From assembly GCA_033439765.1 (NCBI GenBank), contig JAULSN010000006.1, forward strand, positions 2,790,001 to 2,854,000: a DNA stretch of 64,000 nucleotides. Reading direction: 5' to 3'. Every line of letters starts with the position of its first letter. Positions within the stretch are counted from its first letter, which is position 1. Shown one piece after another: positions 22,996 to 32,690 of the stretch. This DNA is from Lasiosphaeria ovina (lineage: Eukaryota; Ascomycota; Sordariomycetes; Sordariales; Lasiosphaeriaceae). The notes under the pieces are model-generated. The model was not told where the DNA came from, ran no database searches, and worked only from the letters and a program-made list of their open reading frames with translations. A program made the position numbers and the translations under genes.

Positions 22996-24024
22996 ATGTT
23001 TATACGGATACTTATTCTACTCTATAGTATAGGTATTCTCGTTAGAGTATATATGAAGATGAATACTCCCGTCCCGTACGGTAGATCCACTCTTAATAAC
23101 GGCCCCTTATTAGCGAATAGTGACGACTTTCCTTATAAGCTCCGGCCTGGCGTATATACGGTTGAAGGTGTATCTAATATCTATGCTTTGGGCTCTACCT
23201 ATCCGTTGGAGTTTACCGGCCAGGCAGTCCATGGCGGCGGTTCTTGTTAAATCTCAATTACTTATAATAGCTAGCCGACCCGAAATTCTATTTAGAAGGT
23301 TATTAAGTCTATTGAAGGCGGTTATCCTACTTAAGGTTAGACTAGTAATATAGGTGAGGAGGCTAATACCGCTGACCCATATGGGTACGACTTCACGATA
23401 CCTTTCGGTATTCCTACCGGCAATGGCACTATTATATAGACTTGGTTTAATAAGGTCGGTAACCGCGAGATATATATGAACTACGGCCCCGTTACACTTA
23501 TTAGTACTAGTGGTCTATAAACTAACTTTAATTCCCTCCTGAATATACTAATAGCCAATATTCATAATAATTATAGTATTCCTAATAATAAAGACGTAGT
23601 ATTCCCCGACCCTAGGATAGACGTAATTAGGATGAATATAGTAATAGACGCGTTCGCTAATCCAATTGGTATTTCCTACGGTACTACTAGTAACTTCGGC
23701 CTAACTTCTACTTTGAATCTTACTCCAAAGCCAGTACTATCTAGTAAAGACTCTACTACTAATCTAAATAGCGAGACTACTATACAAGACCATAATACCT
23801 CTAGCTCCACGACCCCTAAATTAAGCGGTAACCCGACTAGTAATAATTCTGGCGCTCTTATTATAGGGATACTTTATACTAACGAAGGTATATAGAATTA
23901 TATTAATGGCGACTCTTTCTAGCGATACGTAGGAGGAATATAGTCTGTGGTTCAGTAACTCGCCGTAGGTATCTCTTATGTACCAGGGAAGTCCACTAAC
24001 TTTAATATAATGAATTTTCACTAA
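22996..24024 (+). pseudogene. AA11-like lytic polysaccharide monooxygenase pseudogene
   Basis: Frame conserved from ATG 22996 to TAA 24022-24024 (343 codons) with about a dozen internal TAA/TAG and no frameshift. It has a signal peptide (residues 1-17), then 'VYMKMNTPVPYGRS', where the catalytic N-terminal His of the mature enzyme is expected and Tyr is read. 'TGQAVHGGGSC' keeps the second copper His. Then come 'KVIKSIEGGYPT', 'NKVGNREIYMNYGPV' and 'KDVVFPDPRIDV'. The end has a Ser/Thr linker and a C-terminal module 'FXRYVGGI..VGISYVPGKS' resembling the X278 module of AA11 enzymes. Conserved Cys read as Tyr (TGY to TAY), as expected from G-to-A RIP. AA11 enzymes oxidise chitin; this copy cannot. 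Confidence 0.8.
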
Positions 24025-24955
24025 TCTATTAGTTTCATCCGTAATTAGAAGAGCTAGAAGATATAAAGGCTCTCTCTAGAAATCTAGAAGGGTTTCTATA
24101 TAACGTAACTATATAGGGAGCGCGCACTTTCACTACCCTAATTGAACTATTATACGAGATACCAAAGCTATAATATAAATAACTAGTTAAAACTACTTAG
24201 AATCTAACTACCCATCCATTTTCGTATCCTCCTGGTACGTACGAGAGTTGTGTCCTATTTTACCCCAATTACTATAGTGTCGTGAACTTGTTACGTTACC
24301 CCTCGTACGACCACCCCTTAATCGCTTTTCCTCCTCTACCAATACGTGTGTATCCCTTTCAGCCAAAATATCGCTCGCATCCTACTATAGTTAATAGTCC
24401 TTTTGCCCGGATACGACTTTTTTTTTAGCTCTCCGGCGTTTACTTAAGGTAACCCCGTCTAAAGAGGCTATAATAACGGCTACTCCCTTTTTTATAATAT
24501 TTCCTAGAGGGATCTTGTATCTGGTTATTTCAAGTCCCAAAGCACTCATCTTGGGTAGCGAAATAACCGCTCGGTTATTAGAAAAGGGTAGTAGTAATAA
24601 CTAAGAAACACGTACCATTGTATTGAAAGTTAACGCCACGACTAGAAGAATACCGTATAAATTAAGAGCTGCTATAATAAATACTCTTAATATTATTATA
24701 AGGAAGGCACACCCTAATATATATATATTTATATACAAGTACGCCGGCTACCAAGTGAAAATAGAAGTAATTACCTTACGGCGAATTATATAGCTAAGGA
24801 GGTCTAGCGTTCGATCTATATAAATAAAGGGTAGTCCTTACCCACTATTCTTATAATAGCTAGGTTAAGGACTTTACCTAGTTATTACTTAACGGCCTTG
24901 TTACTACTATTATAACCACTTTGATTAGGCGTACCTACCCTATAATAGTATATTA
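24025..24955. other. RIP-degraded tract
   Basis: Stop-dense, no protein recognised. It separates the AA11-like pseudogene from the ferric reductase on the opposite strand. Confidence 0.4.
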
Positions 24956-24959
24956 CCCA

Positions 24960-26790
24960 GGCTAAGTTCTTACTACGAGAAAGATTCTTCAATAAAGTCT
25001 ACCATACTATTATACTAGTTATTTCGAACTACTTATCGTACCTCGTCACTAAGGCCGCCTGGTCCATATATAGAGACCCCTATAGCTCTAACTTGCTCTC
25101 TAATTATATTCCTTAAAAGAGCCTTGATATCTGGTCGACCTGGATGTACTTGAAAGGTTTTAGATCGAGCATATATCTCGCTGAACTACGGCCGGCTCAT
25201 AAAGAGCATGATCCGTAATACATCTTAGCTTGTGGTCATTATATAAATCTCCTCTATCTACGGCCGTACCCATTCGAGATATTTAGGGGACTTAATAATC
25301 CAGATTAATATAATCTTCTTTACGGCAATAGTTTTATTATAACCAGATAGAAGTTCCCTAGCGTAGTATAATTGGTGTATGATGCCTACGCCACCGGTAA
25401 AAAGCACGATAGTACCGTATAAGTATATATTATATAATCCGCCATACGGTCCCTCCACAATATAGGGTACTTCTAGCCTGCCGCCTGGGTATACGGTAGC
25501 TTTATAGTAAAGTCTATTCGTAAACCCCGCCCTAGGGCGAATAATGAACGAGATGCTTGTTCTTCGGATTTTAGGCCTCCACTAGCCAGGAACCGTTTCT
25601 GTCGCGACTGATTCGTTATCTTCTAATACTTCGCTCCAGGCAACGGAGAATGGGTGGGACTACCAGAAACTAAGAGTTGGTATATAAATATAAGCATACT
25701 AGCCGGAACGGATTACCCATGGCCGAGCTAGGGGAACCGTCATATAGCAGGCATTTCCAGGCAGAACCCGGACTACTACCTTACTACGTCCTTTGCCGGC
25801 GTTTCTATAGACCACTCGAACTATACGCCATATATAGTCGGTGGCCTATAAGGTAACGGCAGGTGTTAGATACTTCTCTTGGGGTAAGTCTTTTAGTTTA
25901 AGGTAATACTATATACTGACGATAGCCATAATAATAAGGGCAATATATAATAGTTTAAATGTCTCGTAAAATAGATGACGAATTAAACTTAAGGCTTGGA
26001 TACTAATACCGGTAAAGGCGTATAGGCTCTAGCTAAGGTTAGAAAGATATATAGAGGGGAAAAAGGGGATTAACAAACGAGAAAGCCATATAGTAGGAAT
26101 AGTACGCTGATTACTAACTGAAAAGATGCTTTCTAGCTATTAGTATGAGCCTAACTAACTATATACGTAGTGCTATGAGCCGTAACCTCGAAGAATATTA
26201 CGCGTCCCAGCTAGCGATGGATAAAATTAAGAGTATTAAAGGAGACCCCAAGTAGATGAACTAGCGGATTATTCCGCCCTATTATTAGGATTATAGGTAT
26301 CTATTCTTGATTAATATATTGGTCTGAGTAATAGCGTAGTAATATACTAGGTTAATTATAGCGAGGCAACCGGTTCGCCTCCTGAGCTCACTAGTGGCTT
26401 CTATAAATGAGCTATAAAATGGAATATTAGTAAGGCAGAGGGTAATATTAATAGAGAGGTATATAGCAAGAAAGAAAATTTATAGACATAAGGGTAGAGT
26501 ACCAATATTAATAGCTTTACCAAGTTGGAGTTCCTGACGGTGGCGTTTATGGAATAAGGGTATATAGAGAATGTTTTTCTTGAAAAACGAGATGCCTTGG
26601 TTTAAGATGGCGAAGTAGTAGTAGGTGTAGCCGGAGATAGAAGTAATAGTACGGATATACTCTATAAGCCGATACTAGGTCCTCTATAGTATAACGATAA
26701 TGAAAATTGAGAGATACGTAATAAGTATAGAGTAAGCGAGGACTTCATTTTATGGCTTATTATAAGAGGCTCTTAGAGGCTCCGAGCTCA
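24960..26790 (-). pseudogene. ferric reductase (FRE-type) pseudogene
   Basis: Read from about 26790 down: N-terminal membrane region, 'PLFHKRHRQELQLGKAINIG', transmembrane helices, 'ELRRRTGCLAIINLVYYYAI', a heme-helix region with 'HLFYETFKLLYIALIIMAIV', then the FAD-binding part 'VRVLPGNACYMTVPL' and 'SFWWSHPFSVAWSE', and the NAD(P)-binding part 'VEGPYGGLYNIYLYGTIVLF' and 'GVGIIHQLYYARELLSGY'. It ends 'GVSIYGPGGLSDEVR'. This is the complete order of fungal transmembrane ferric reductases, which reduce Fe3+ at the cell surface for uptake. Many TAG/TAA stops and missing conserved residues show RIP. Frame shifts are few. Confidence 0.85.
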
Positions 26791-27334
26791 CTGCGCCTCC
26801 TGTCTTTGAGCCTTCTAATCCTATTAGAATAGATTTGGAATAAATTATAATGTTTACGAGTAATAGCTTAATGAGCACCAAAAGTGCATGGACCAAACTT
26901 AAGAGACCTGATTATAATGAGTTATACTATATGGCTCTTTTGACTAGTTCTAGGACGAGCTGCCGAATTATGTATAGCAAATAATAAGTCCTTGTAGGAG
27001 ATGATGAGGGACCTTATAACCGGACTATCAAACCTGAATTTGGGGTTTCAAAAGGCCAAGTTTTGGCCTATAAGTGAACTATGAAATGTAATTGGCTAAT
27101 GGAGGTTGTGTAGAGCGTATTTATTTTATAATGAACTCCGCCAAGAAGCTTTTAATAGCTCTAGCGGAGAGTGGCCAATTTTAGGACAATTTCCCAGTTT
27201 CTGGCCCTCAGCTATAGTACTAAGGACGCCTTATTAGTTGGCGATAAAAATAATAAGCAGATATTTAATGCTTAATACTTTACTCCTAATAGTATTTTAA
27301 CTGAAAATTATATAATACGTTTAGTCTCCGAAAA
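26791..27334. other. AT-rich spacer
   Basis: Includes a patch of GGCC/TTTGG-rich sequence at about 27035-27075. No gene is supported. Confidence 0.4.
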
Positions 27335-27670
27335 ATGATACTAATGCTAATAAGTAACGAGGAGGGAGTCGATTATATATTAAAAACACAAAATATAACC
27401 ATACCTGAAACAAATATAGTAATATGGATAATACCTATTCTAGTTATTAGAACTATTATTATTATAGCTATAGTCACCCTTTTTATATAATATCGAATTA
27501 AAAATAGAGTATATCTCGAAGCTTGTAAAAAAAACCCAATACTATCGTGGGCGGAATTTTCAAGAAGATGGAAGCTTAGCTCTATCCAAAGGTTCGAAGA
27601 GGATGAATTCCAGCGAGACCGTATGATTAAGAAAGCATTAGCAAGTAGGTCGAACGACTCACGAGGTTAA
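27335..27670 (+). pseudogene. small single-pass membrane protein, one nonsense codon
   Basis: ATG 27335 to TAA 27668 in one frame (111 codons) with a single internal TAA at about codon 54. It has an N-terminal soluble part, one hydrophobic segment (about residues 30-52), then a basic and acidic tail 'NRVYLEACKKNPILSWAEFS' and 'QRFEEDEFQRDRMIKKALAS'. The tail is well preserved. The lesion fits CAA-to-TAA. Family unknown; the ferric reductase pseudogene lies convergent to its left on the other strand. Confidence 0.5.
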
Positions 27671-27782
27671 TAAAGATAATTAATAATAATAATTATATAT
27701 ATAATACTATTAAGGCCCAAAATTTACCTTCGCTATTAAGTTACTAAGTGTTTCATATAAAATAAACAACGCAGGTATACAT

Positions 27783-28169
27783 CTATCTAACGTATTTTAT
27801 AGGAATCAGAACTTGCTCGTCTTCTTCGTCCTTAGTATTGCTATTAAGCTTCTGGAAAGTGATGATAGTATGTTGAAGAGAAGCAACTGCAAGTTTAACT
27901 TCTTCAAGGAGATATATACTAGCCTTATTTTTTCTCTATTAGTATACTAGCTCCTATCGTAGTTGGCCGTTTTCTCTGGTCTTTTGCTCAATCGTTTGTG
28001 ATAAGTTGGCAGGAGGCAAACCCTTCGCTGCTTGTAGATTTTCCGAAGTTGCTTCAATGGCAATAGAGGTTCCTTGATTTCGAGCAATTTCAACGTCAAG
28101 TGGGGTGGGCTCCGGTGGTTTATTACTGCTTTGGAGAAGCCTAAGTTGTGTTCGCTTATGCCTGAGCAT
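27783..28169 (-). pseudogene. coiled-coil, repeat-associated fungal protein with three stops
   Basis: One frame of 129 codons from ATG 28169 to TAG 27783. It starts MLRHKRTQLRLLQSSNKPPE, passes 'SQTIEQKTRENGQLR', is broken by TAGs at '*ELVY**RKNKASIYLLEE', and ends 'TIITFQKLNSN' then an acidic tail. The stops replace residues where Gln is expected. The predicted structure is a long helix. I recall very similar proteins scattered near fungal transposons, but the function is unknown. Confidence 0.55.
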
Positions 28170-28516
28170 AATAACTAGTGGTGAAAGCACCTCGCACCTT
28201 GTAACCCAGAATTATAAAGGGGGTAAAGCAGCTCTTATTTTATCTTGAATTCGCCTGGCCCTACGGGGGGTTAGGTTATGAGCCAAATTTTGGGCACTTG
28301 ACCCGAATCTGGGGCCAGTTCTTTAGGTGGAGGGAAGAGATGCACGCAGCTACCAAAATAATAATACTAAAAATAAATATAGAAGGAATTAGTAATTAAT
28401 ATCTAAATTAGCAATGTGCTTGTTTTGGCCTTAAAATACAGTATAGCCTTGTTACCGATGTGAACCGTGACGGTGAATGAGGTATTATATTGAGCCTTTG
28501 AGTTGCTATCTTTATA
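28170..28516. other. boundary region between degraded DNA and island
   Basis: No gene. Contains 'gggggttaggttatgagccaaattttgggc' near 28265, resembling GC-skewed patches at other spacer sites. Confidence 0.35.
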
Positions 28517-28815
28517 GGACCCTGATGTCGAAAGCCTTCTTCAACAGACTCAGGAAGCCGTTGTGGTGATAGATAGCTCCATCCTCTTGTAATTGCGCGC
28601 CGTGGCCGCACTTTCCTTCACATTGTTGTAGAAAGTAAGAAAGTAAGGAGTAAAGACCTGACCGGGTGTATTCTTGTCTGTTGATACGGGTCCCTGAGGG
28701 AGGACAATAATGGGCCCTTTTTCAAGCACCATAAAGCATCCTTACACACCCACTTTCATACAGCCACTCTTGAAGGCAGGCTGTAGGTAGTCAGAGTGGT
28801 ATTTTTTTTAGGGGA
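28517..28815 (-). mobile_element. Tc1/mariner-like transposase fragment (E1b), less mutated copy
   Basis: Aligns with 14000-14310 (E1a): shared 'cttgaaaaagggcccattatt', 'cctccctcagggacccgtat' and 'ggcttcctgagtctgtt'. It is truncated at both ends and contains frameshifts. Where they differ E1a nearly always has T or A for C or G here, so E1b is closer to the ancestor. It abuts the unrelated transposase fragment E2 at about 28815. Confidence 0.85.
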
Positions 28816-29371
28816 TTATCAACTAGTCTTTATCGACGAGTCTGGCTGTGACAAACGGAGTGGACACCGGCGCCAGGGCTGGGCGCCGAGCGGAGCAACG
28901 CCGGTGCAGGTTGACGAGTTCAACCGCGAACAAAGGTTTCAGATTCTTGCTGCGTATACACAAAATGGCGTTGAGCTTGCACGTGTCTACACTGGATTCA
29001 CTGATGCCGTAATATTCGAGGACTTCATTGAGCAGCTCCTGCACCACTGTGGTAAATGGCCGGCGCCCAAGTCCGTCCTTGTTATGGACAATGCCTCGAT
29101 CCATCGCTCCGAGAGGCTTGAGCAAATGTGCGCCGAGGCCGGGGTAAGGCTACTTAAACTCGCGCCCTACTCGCCAGACATGGACCCGATCGAGGAGCTC
29201 TTTGCAGAGATCAAGACGTACATTAAGCAGCAGCGGCACAACCACGCCGACCTCTTTGAGAACGACTTTGAGACCTTCTTGAAGATGTGCGTTGACATTG
29301 TGGGGTCTCGGGCTGTAAGCGCTGAAGGCCACTTCCGCCACTCCAGCATTTCCATTGAGTATCCTGAGTAG
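28815..29371 (+). pseudogene. IS630/Tc1-superfamily DDE transposase, N-terminally truncated (E2)
   Basis: Open catalytic domain of a fungal DDE_3-type transposase: 'YQLVFIDESGCDKRSGHRRQ' (first D near 28835), 'KSVLVMDNASIHRSERLEQM' (second D near 29087) and 'LAPYSPDMDPIEELFAEIKT' (Glu near 29192). It ends at TAG 29369-29371. The DNA-binding half is absent and the frame begins without a start codon at the junction with E1b, so it cannot make transposase. Unlike its neighbours it has no RIP stops and normal codon use, so it arrived late or is single copy. Confidence 0.85.
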
Positions 29372-29443
29372 ATTACCGTATAGTGTAGTGCACATGATTA
29401 TCACAGAAATAGACTACCTGCATCAACTCTAAAGACACCACGT

Positions 29444-30570
29444 CTACACTTCATCTAGCCAAGCCCTGACCTTGCTGACAAACTGAATAGCAGTCGCTCG
29501 CTTGACACCCTTCTCAGCAAGAGACTTGGCTTCAACATCTTGTGCCAAGTAGAGCCGCTCAAGGTCAAGACCCTCTTCCAGTGCAATCTTACAAGCATCT
29601 CGGTAGCCATTCTTCCAGGCCAGGTCAGTCACGCCCGCGCAGAGCCATTCGCAGTAACGATGCATAGATTTGTCAATCGGGCGCGGGATATTAAGCCTAG
29701 GCGCATGCCAAATGCGCATGTCCTCTCGAGTCTCTGGAGTTGACCTGGTGGACCAGCCAACCGAGTCCTGGTTGCGTGCAGGCATGATATTCGTGATATG
29801 GATGGGAGGTAAGCTTTCGGAGGACCCTTGCCGCTTCCGCTTCCTACGCTCCGGGTCTTGCTGCTGCTTAGCATAGATCAACTCGCGGATCCATGGTGGC
29901 ACATCCGCGTGAGTCCTCAACATGTTACCCTCTTCGGCGTAGTCGATAAGCTTTGTCAATACACTGGTATCAAGTTTGTAGTGCTTCCTGTTATCTGGGT
30001 CTCGCCAGCAATAAGTCCCTGAGCATGGAGGCCCGGTGCACCGCATGAGACTGTAGACTTCTTTCCAGACACTAGTCAGGCCTGCAGCTTCTTGTTCTTC
30101 AAGCAGCTCAGCTCTCTCGGCAAGCTGTGTAGCCGTAGCCCCTCCTCTTCTTGTAGTCTGCTGCGTCCTCACAGCGACCTATTGTGTAGTCTCCTTGCAG
30201 ATGAACGAGATGTCGATCCTCAGCTGCCTTCTATCACGGAGGAGGTGGCTCCAGGTTACCAGCTGGTTCTCCACCACTGTCCAATCGATGTCAAGCTCGT
30301 CGAAACGCTTTGTGAGATCTCGTTGGGAGCGGTCGGTAACTAATACGACAACGTTCGTTTCGTCTGGTTCGTAGCACTTATTTCGCGGCGTCTTCTTCGC
30401 CAAAGGCGGTAGTAGTTTCGGCTTCAAGGTCTGGTCCCAAAAAGCGCCCGGCGCAAGCACTCCACCTGGGCTGGACTCGCGCTGCGGCTCCCTTGTGTGA
30501 ATTCAGGAGTTCGGTAGTCGAGATCATCTTCGTTATACCATTCGCTTATAGCGGGGTTGAGGTTAGCCAT
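29444..30570 (-). pseudogene. repeat-associated fungal protein with one frameshift and one nonsense codon
   Basis: Starts at ATG 30570 (MANLNPAISEWYNEDDLDYR) after a good context. Reading shifts by one base near 30460 to 'LAPGAFWDQTLKPKLLPP', continues to 'LDIDWTVVENQLVTWSHLL' and 'LRIDISFICKETTQ', meets one TAG (30179-30181), then runs 'VAVRTQQTTRRGGATATQ', 'VYSLMRCTGPPCSGTYCWRD', 'HYKLDTSVLTKLIDYAEEG' and ends 'GVKRATAIQFVSKVRAWLDE' at 29444. I recognise this as a multicopy family of unknown function spread with repeats in many ascomycetes. The TAG fits CAG-to-TAG. Without the two lesions it would be about 375 residues. Very recently inactivated. Confidence 0.7.
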
Positions 30571-30791
30571 GGTGGCGACTTCATGCGACGAAGCTGAATC
30601 TGGCGCTTGACCGATGACTCGAAACTGCCCTGCGGCTGGCCGGTCAGCGTGTCAAAACCACGTAACTCACGGCAATTTACCGAAGATCAGCCGCAGGGGC
30701 CCCGTTTTCTACCCCGCACCTGGAGAACCGGCGCAAGACAAGCCCCATCCCAACGTCGGCGGCATTGCATTTGCCGGCTTTCGTCTTTCCC

Positions 30792-30801
30792 ATTTATAAA
30801 T
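30792..30801 (+). promoter_or_regulatory. TATA-like element of the C2H2 gene
   Basis: 'ATTTATAAAT' lies about 30 bp before the ATG at 30826. Its closeness to the ATG implies a very short leader if it is used. Confidence 0.35.
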
Positions 30802-30825
30802 CAACCATCCCCCCGGGGCTAAAAG

Positions 30826-31783
30826 ATGGCCGACGATACGAACTTTTGCAAACCTTGTCAGCGCCAGTTTAGAACCGAGACCAGCCTTTTGCAACACCGT
30901 CAGACATCGGAACGGCACGTTTATGACTGCCTCCGATGCGACAAACATTTCAAATCCGCGTCGGCGATAGAGCAGCATAGACGTAGCTCACGTAACCATT
31001 ATATCTGCGAACCGTGCGAATCCGATTTCTCTTCCCGGGATGATCTATACCAGCATGAGACAGCTGAGCATAAATGCAAAACGTGTCGGTTATATTTTGG
31101 GCACCCATCCAAGCTACAAATTGTATGCTCACTTACCCCAAAAGCGACATACGCGTAACCGGGTCAGCAGCTAATTTATATCTGGGCAGCACCTAGCAAC
31201 TCATACCATGCAGGACATTGGACTTCCTAGCTACGTCACGCCCAACGAAGTGACTCATGTCAAGCAGGAGTTTGGATCTCCTAGCTACGATGGCATATCG
31301 TTTGACGATGAATTTTCCCGCCTCGCGTCATCTAAGGGGTGGGACCCTGGTTCCCGGCAATACTCTCAGCAACGTACTATTGCGATGCGCGTGGAATTGA
31401 CGTCGCAATACTTTCCTTCATCGCAACCGAGACTCAAGGGTTACCAAGACCTATGCTCCGAGGTCGATGTACATCCGGGTAAGTCTATTACAGAATGCCG
31501 GGCGCGACTGAAGAACACATACGTCAACATTATGGATCTGCTTAACGTACGACGGATGGGTACCAAGCCCAAGGTATTTGATAATGTTGAGGCGCTCCGC
31601 GACTATACGTTCCGAAATGGGCGCATAATTGATAGGAACGAGGCAAAGAAGGATGGGGGGTTCCTGGCATCTCTACTACAGCACCTCTGCAACCCGCGGA
31701 GAAAGGGAAGAAGGGGGGAGAGGACGAATGGCTCCAGATCCAAAGTAGCTTCAGGGCGGGTGATCAAGAAAAGCCAAAACTAA
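30826..31783 (+). CDS. four-finger C2H2 protein with fungal C-terminal domain (two exons)
   Basis: Exon 1 is 30826-31122, the intron 31123-31189 (GTATGC...CGTAACC...GGGCAG, 67 bp) and exon 2 31190-31783; the product is 296 residues. Fingers: 'CKPCQRQFRTETSLLQH', 'CLRCDKHFKSASAIEQH' and 'CEPCESDFSSRDDLYQH', plus a fourth created by splicing: 'CKTCRLYFGHPSKLQI' joins 'HLATH', giving an exact C-x2-C-x12-H-x3-H. The C-terminal domain ('FSRLASSKGWDPGSRQYSQQ', 'LKGYQDLCSEVDV', 'SITECRARLKNTYVNIMDLL', 'DGGFLASLLQHL') is a fungal domain of unknown role often seen behind such fingers. A basic tail (RRKGRRGERTNGSRSK) may be a nuclear signal. Probable DNA-binding nuclear protein, intact, GC-balanced codons. 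Confidence 0.85.
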
Positions 31784-32169
31784 ACCATTCTTTGTATTTT
31801 TATATAGGGGTGTATAGGATTGGGCTTGATGCGCAGAAGGTCGGGCTTTTAGCCTCGGACTAGAAATGAATACTAGGCCCTAGTATCTTTATATTAAAAT
31901 TTAGTATCAACTGAGCACTACGCTAGGGTTTGTTTTATGAAGCCGTTATCGCGACGCTACCGAGTTACTAGAACCGTTATATATCTACCTCTCAGCGTCT
32001 GGTATAACGCTGGCCAATATTACCTTCCTTCCATGCCTATATCTAAGCATATTTTATCTTGAGATAGTATAGCTTTATAGATAAATACTAATAAGCTTAT
32101 TATAGTGGCAATACGATCCTCGGTGCCCTTTTCCATAATATCGAAGCTGCTAAGTTAGCCGTAAGGTTG
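31784..32169. other. 3' flank of the C2H2 gene passing into AT-rich DNA
   Basis: No further gene. RIP-like composition begins near 31860. Confidence 0.4.
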
Positions 32170-32690
32170 CGGTCCTGACGAATGACGTCGCGTAAGCTTT
32201 TCCCTCTACGCGCCCCTAGCGACTGTCGTTAAAACTTGCCGAAACCGGTTTCTACGCTAAGATAGTACTCCTCGTCGAGAGCGTCGCGATGCGGTGTACG
32301 ATACGTGAGGCTCGACGGCGAAGAGAGGCTCTTTCACGGCCTCCCCCAGGGCTAGCCCCCGTCCCAAGTCCTCCTGTCGCTCTACGTAGTCGAGGTCTGC
32401 GACTGAGAGGGAGTATAAAACTACGACCACGTCGCGATCCCCGGTACTAGACGCTATGAGGCCACGCTCAAGGCTTCGCTTTAGGCATCCTGGGAGAGAC
32501 TATAGTGGTAGGCGCGTGGGTCGGGCCTCTCGCGTTCGATCTAGCTAAGACTAAGCTCGTCGTCTTCGGAGCCTAACGCCCTGGGCGGATACTCTCGTTC
32601 GGCGGCGTTAAAGCCGCTCCGCTCCCGCGGAGACTCTCAAGTGGCTAGGCGTCACGATCGATAGAAGGCTCACCTTCTTCCCTCAACAGC
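32170..32690 (+). mobile_element. non-LTR (LINE) reverse transcriptase fragment
   Basis: The central reverse-transcriptase motif reads 'ERLFHGLPQG*PPSQVLLSL' followed by 'VVEVCD*EGV*NYDHVAI' in the place of the Y-x-D-D block. In shifted frames 'LAFDLAKTKLVVFGA' and 'LKWLGVTIDRRLTF'-like sequence follow, the order of fungal Tad/I-type LINEs. Stops and indels are frequent, yet the segment keeps high GC, unlike most RIP targets here. Both ends are missing. Confidence 0.6.
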
